Positions 60,582 to 64,000 of a DNA stretch of 64,000 nucleotides are shown here, piece by piece; the first letter of the stretch is position 1; each line of letters begins with the position of its first letter. The stretch spans positions 7,935,116-7,999,115 of the forward strand of contig NC_135997.1 in assembly GCF_048128805.1 (NCBI RefSeq). Reading direction: 5' to 3'. A model generated the notes under the pieces. It did no database searches. It saw nothing but the letters and a program-made list of their open reading frames with translations, and was not told the origin of the DNA. This stretch comes from Centroberyx gerrardi (Eukaryota; Chordata; Actinopteri; Beryciformes; Berycidae). Position numbers and translations under genes: made by a program.

Positions 60582-62310
60582 CCCACTGCTCCACGAGGAG
60601 GGAAGGAAAGGCATGCATATGTTAACTATAGCTTGGTTGGTTTATAGTTTATACTCACAGAATATTACAGTGTCAGGGGTTCAGTTGTTCTACCAAAACC
60701 ACTCCCATCCATCAGTCTTCACAGAAGGTTTTAATTTTTTAATGTTGGTCAATTTGTGTCCCATTCTCTATTCAAATAAAATAACATAGGAAAAATAATT
60801 TGACCCACTAATAAGAAGTGAGACAGGCTTTGTGTGTATATAACATGTCTAGGTGGTTCTACTATGTAACGGTCTGTCATATTGATCTTGCCTAGTGTGA
60901 CACTATTTGGGTTTTGTTTTCTTCGGACTGGGATGGTCTTGAGTTGCTAGCTGCCGTCTGTGCTCCATATAATGCTCCTGTTCTGTTTCCTCTGGTGTTT
61001 GTTTTCTGATGGTCTGTCCTTTCTACAGTAGGCTCACAAGCTGTCCCAGGGTAATGGCATAATTCAGTTTTTATTTAGAAGCCTATCTGATTTATCATCA
61101 ACTTGGAGACCCTTTTATGTCCATCCTGAAAAGCTCTTTCGGAAGTGTTTTGGTAAATGAGATTTTGGAAGCGGACGTTAGCGGCAGTGTTGGCCACGAG
61201 GGTGGAAAACATTTATTTTTAAATCGCATTTAGGCTTTTTTATTGTAGTCAATTATATTATGAAACAGTCAGGAAACTTGAAAGGTGCTCTGTGATTTTT
61301 CTTTTTTTCTTCTTCTTTTTTTCAAAGTCATGGTTTTTACCTGCATTGACTTGCACTAGCAAATGTTAGAAGCTTCTGTTAGCTAACATTTGCTCCCAAT
61401 ATCTCAATAACCAATCAACCAAAAAGAGAAGCAGGTGTTTTTTTGATAGACTTTAAGGGACTCCCAAGTTCACGGTAACTCAGATATGGTTGGGTAAAAA
61501 CTGACAACAATCCTTGTGATGTTCATCCAGATTTGAACTTATCAGAGGTGTGTAGGCATGTTTTCACCGCCGGTCTTCGCCCTGCCTCCAGTCGGTGCGT
61601 CGCAGCAGAGGAGCTCTCTCATTGGTCATCCTTCAGGGGCGGAGTCACCACTGGAACTCAAACAAGTTGTCACAAAGTCATTATGCACATAATCATGATT
61701 AAAACCCATGTAAATAGAAGTGTATAAAAGAGATTTTGAATTTACAGTGTATTAAAAAAAAAACAATCACCTTGTTCTTAAAGCCATTTGATAGAAACTA
61801 ACATTTTATCAGTTGGAATCCAATTTGATAATGGTATTTGATAGTGAATCATATAGTGAGCTGTTAGCCAGTCGATGATGACGCTGTGTGTTAATACAGC
61901 ATGTTGGGCCGTATGCAATATGAAGCCCTGAGATGGGAGAAGACAGTGTACTGTATATCATACTTGGGATTTTGAAAGTCTTTCTAGTTTGATAAAAGGT
62001 ACGCTGTGTGTAGGCTTTTTGTTGCTCTCACTTCCATCAGTGTGTTTGGAGTGTGTTAAATGACAGCAAGTGTGTTCTTTGCACTATGTAAATACAGTAC
62101 TAGTAAAGGTCTTGTAACTAATGTGAAAAAAAAAAAAAACAACGGTTCAATGAAGTACTTTTTTCAGCGTGTTCCTTGTCTTTATATGGATATTTAAGGT
62201 TGTCTCTTTCAGACTGTACATCACTAGCAACATTGTTAGAGGCCATTTCTCATATGCCGTTATCATACTTAACTATCTGGACTGATGATTAATATCATTA
62301 AAATGTTGTT
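59813..62310 (+). other. secisbp2l: SECISBP2L 3' UTR (length uncertain)
   Basis: No coding signal follows the stop. An AATAAA at 60775-60780 could end a roughly 1-kb UTR. AT-rich sequence continues to a TCATTAAAATG near 62300, which could mark a longer UTR, as I recall for mammals. A (GT)n tract lies at 60535-60578, a poly-A run near 62130 and a (CA)n tract at 62371-62391. Confidence 0.45.
60535..60578 (+). repeat. (GT)n in the SECISBP2L 3' UTR
   Basis: Pure GT run of about 44 bases, 720 bases after the stop. Confidence 0.93.
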
Positions 62311-63099
62311 TTAAGTAAATCATTTGACTGCTGCCTCATTTTCTATCAAATGCTGGCTATTTCACAAGCACACACACACACACACACACTATGAATGCAG
62401 TTATGCTGCACGACCACTGGGAAGGGACAAAGTTCTGCTGTATATTCTATGTGTTCGTCAGGCTGCAAGCTGAATCAAGCATCCGGTCCGGTCTGAGTCT
62501 TTGTGCTGCAACATCTAATGTATTTATATACATACAGTAGTCAAGCAATAAGGTTTGTGTGTAGAAATGGCTAAAAACTAGAATAGGTTTGTGAATTATT
62601 CCTTTTACTGTATAGTTTATGAATCAGTACTAAGTATGTCAGTAATGTTACTTTGTTTCTGCTTTCTGTGCGGTTGGTAAGAAGTGATACGTGTTGTGAG
62701 GGATAACTAACTCTTCAGTAGGCGTTTGGCCTATTGTTCTGATTGGAATCAAGTCAAACGGAAATGCAAATGTCTCCAGCCCGTTCCCCTTCCTCTTGTG
62801 TGTTCATGCAGGTCATTTGAATATCACATGCCTCAGATACACTATGAAATGTCCATTGTCGGCTAACTCAAGTCAGCCTGAGCTATCAGAGAAGCTGTTC
62901 TCTCGGATGGTAAACTCTAGTATGATGAAATAGCTTAAGTGCATGCATTTTTATTTATTGGGACGAGCCAAGCTAAATACTGAGTTAATAACATATACCT
63001 AAACACCATCTCTGAGGTGCTGGGAAAGCAATTGATGATAGAAGAGAGGAATAGAGCGTTCATGTACTGTATTGGCTCTGCCTCAGTGTGTAAGTGTGA
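62311..63099. other. Intergenic DNA after SECISBP2L
   Basis: A (CA)n run at 62371-62391; nothing else recognised. Confidence 0.5.
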
Positions 63100-63233
63100 G
63101 TGTGTGTGCAGCATGAGTCACCCTGCCTGCCTGTGATTGGGTGGTAGTTTATGGGGGAGGGGGGAGAGAGCCTGAGGGGCCGTCTGTCAATCTCTCCTCC
63201 GCTCCATTCACACATTCATCTGCATGCGCAGTC

Positions 63234-63270
<37 letters not shown>

Positions 63271-63519
63271 GTGAGGGAGCTTCTCATTCATAAAAAAGAG
63301 AAAGTTCATTCATGAAAGCTGCACAATTCTGCTCTTCCTCAGAAAGAAAAGAGAGAAGGGAGGAAAGTTAGCGGGGTGTGGAGGGGAGTGAAACCTGGCG
63401 ACTGACTGGTAGAGAGAGTGAGAAAGTGTACGGGTCAGTAGGATGGGACTTTTCTCAGCATGACCGGACCGGAGCAGATTGGACTTTAGACTACACAGGA
63501 CATCACCAGTCCCACGCAG
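63100..63519 (+). promoter_or_regulatory. Putative promoter and 5' UTR exon of the next gene
   Basis: A (GA)n run (63235-63268), an NRF1-like TGCATGCGCAG near 63220, and purine-rich leader-like DNA end at a good donor (CCCACGCAG then GTGAGC at 63520). There is no long open frame, so this would be non-coding. From human gene order the next gene in this direction would be SHC4, but nothing in the sequence proves that. Confidence 0.35.
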
Positions 63520-64000
63520 GTGAGCTAGATTATCATCAACTGTATCGTCCCATCTAAAAATCTGTTCAGGACACGATACCCCTGATGCTAAATGTAGAGA
63601 TAATTTCCCAGAGAGACCAGTTGATCAGTAAATGGACCAAAAATAGGAACTTTGTGTGTTTCATGCCTCTCTTCTGTCCTTTCCTGCTGTCTCTGCAGTT
63701 TAGACACTGAAGTCCTCAGATCAAATAATACCACTTCATCGAGACTAAATCCTGGTGTGTGATTATAATGATTGTTACTCAGCCTAATTCCTGGTAGGTT
63801 CTCCAATATCTTCTCTATCTGTCCCAGTGCGTTCCTGTCCCAGGTCTCTGACTATGAGAGAGCAGACCCTTCCCAGGTTCAAAGCACAGGCAGGACTCTT
63901 CCCAGGTAGCTCCTCAATAATGCAACAGTCATTAGAGCCACATAATAAATTAAAATTCCTGTTCTGTATGTGTGATTCTAACACTTTCTACATCCTCGAC
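63520..64000. other. Window end, possible first intron of the next gene
   Basis: No coding exon seen. Two stretches share a TTCCCAGGT/TCCTGGTAGG-like motif (63790-63905) without clear meaning. Confidence 0.4.

Overview
The window is nuclear DNA of a ray-finned (teleost) fish. All recognisable genes are spliced vertebrate genes with GT-AG introns. Intergenic DNA and introns are full of CA/GT, CT/AG and GATA microsatellites and of small inverted-repeat transposons and LINE tails typical of fish genomes. The species cannot be fixed from the sequence.

Four genes are supported. (1) FGF7 (keratinocyte growth factor) lies on the minus strand: three coding exons between 7367 and 2431 give 202 residues, and a probable non-coding 5' exon lies near 8259. 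(2) Five exons on the plus strand from 15472 to 25059 splice in one frame into the C-terminal part of a FAM227B-like protein; its 5' exons should lie before position 1, which places FGF7 inside a FAM227B intron in antisense orientation, as I recall for mammals. (3) COPS2 (COP9 signalosome subunit 2) is complete on the plus strand: 13 coding exons, 35564-42412, 443 residues. (4) SECISBP2L (SECIS-binding protein 2-like) is complete on the plus strand: 18 coding exons, 43279-59812, 1107 residues. A GA-rich, exon-like segment at 63100-63519 may be the 5' exon of the next gene (SHC4 would be expected from human gene order).

Layout: 1-8600 FGF7 and flanks; 8600-15471 intron DNA with an inverted-repeat transposon and a LINE tail; 15472-25059 FAM227B C-terminal exons separated by introns holding MITEs; 25060-35360 intergenic, no recognised gene, although GALK2 would be expected here from mammalian order; 35564-42890 COPS2; 42890-43278 a short shared spacer/promoter; 43279-about 62300 SECISBP2L with its 3' UTR; 62300-64000 intergenic and the start of a possible next gene.

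The genes do not form one pathway: FGF7 is a secreted epithelial growth factor, COPS2 acts in cullin deneddylation, SECISBP2L binds selenoprotein mRNA, and FAM227B is uncharacterised. What is shared is the ancient synteny block. The accessory signal is in repeats: at least eight inverted-repeat elements, one with a perfect 8-bp target duplication (hAT type) and one bounded by TTAA. No undescribed molecular system was recognised; the most notable items are the nested FGF7/FAM227B arrangement, the missing GALK2, and several near-perfect hairpin elements within transcribed introns.
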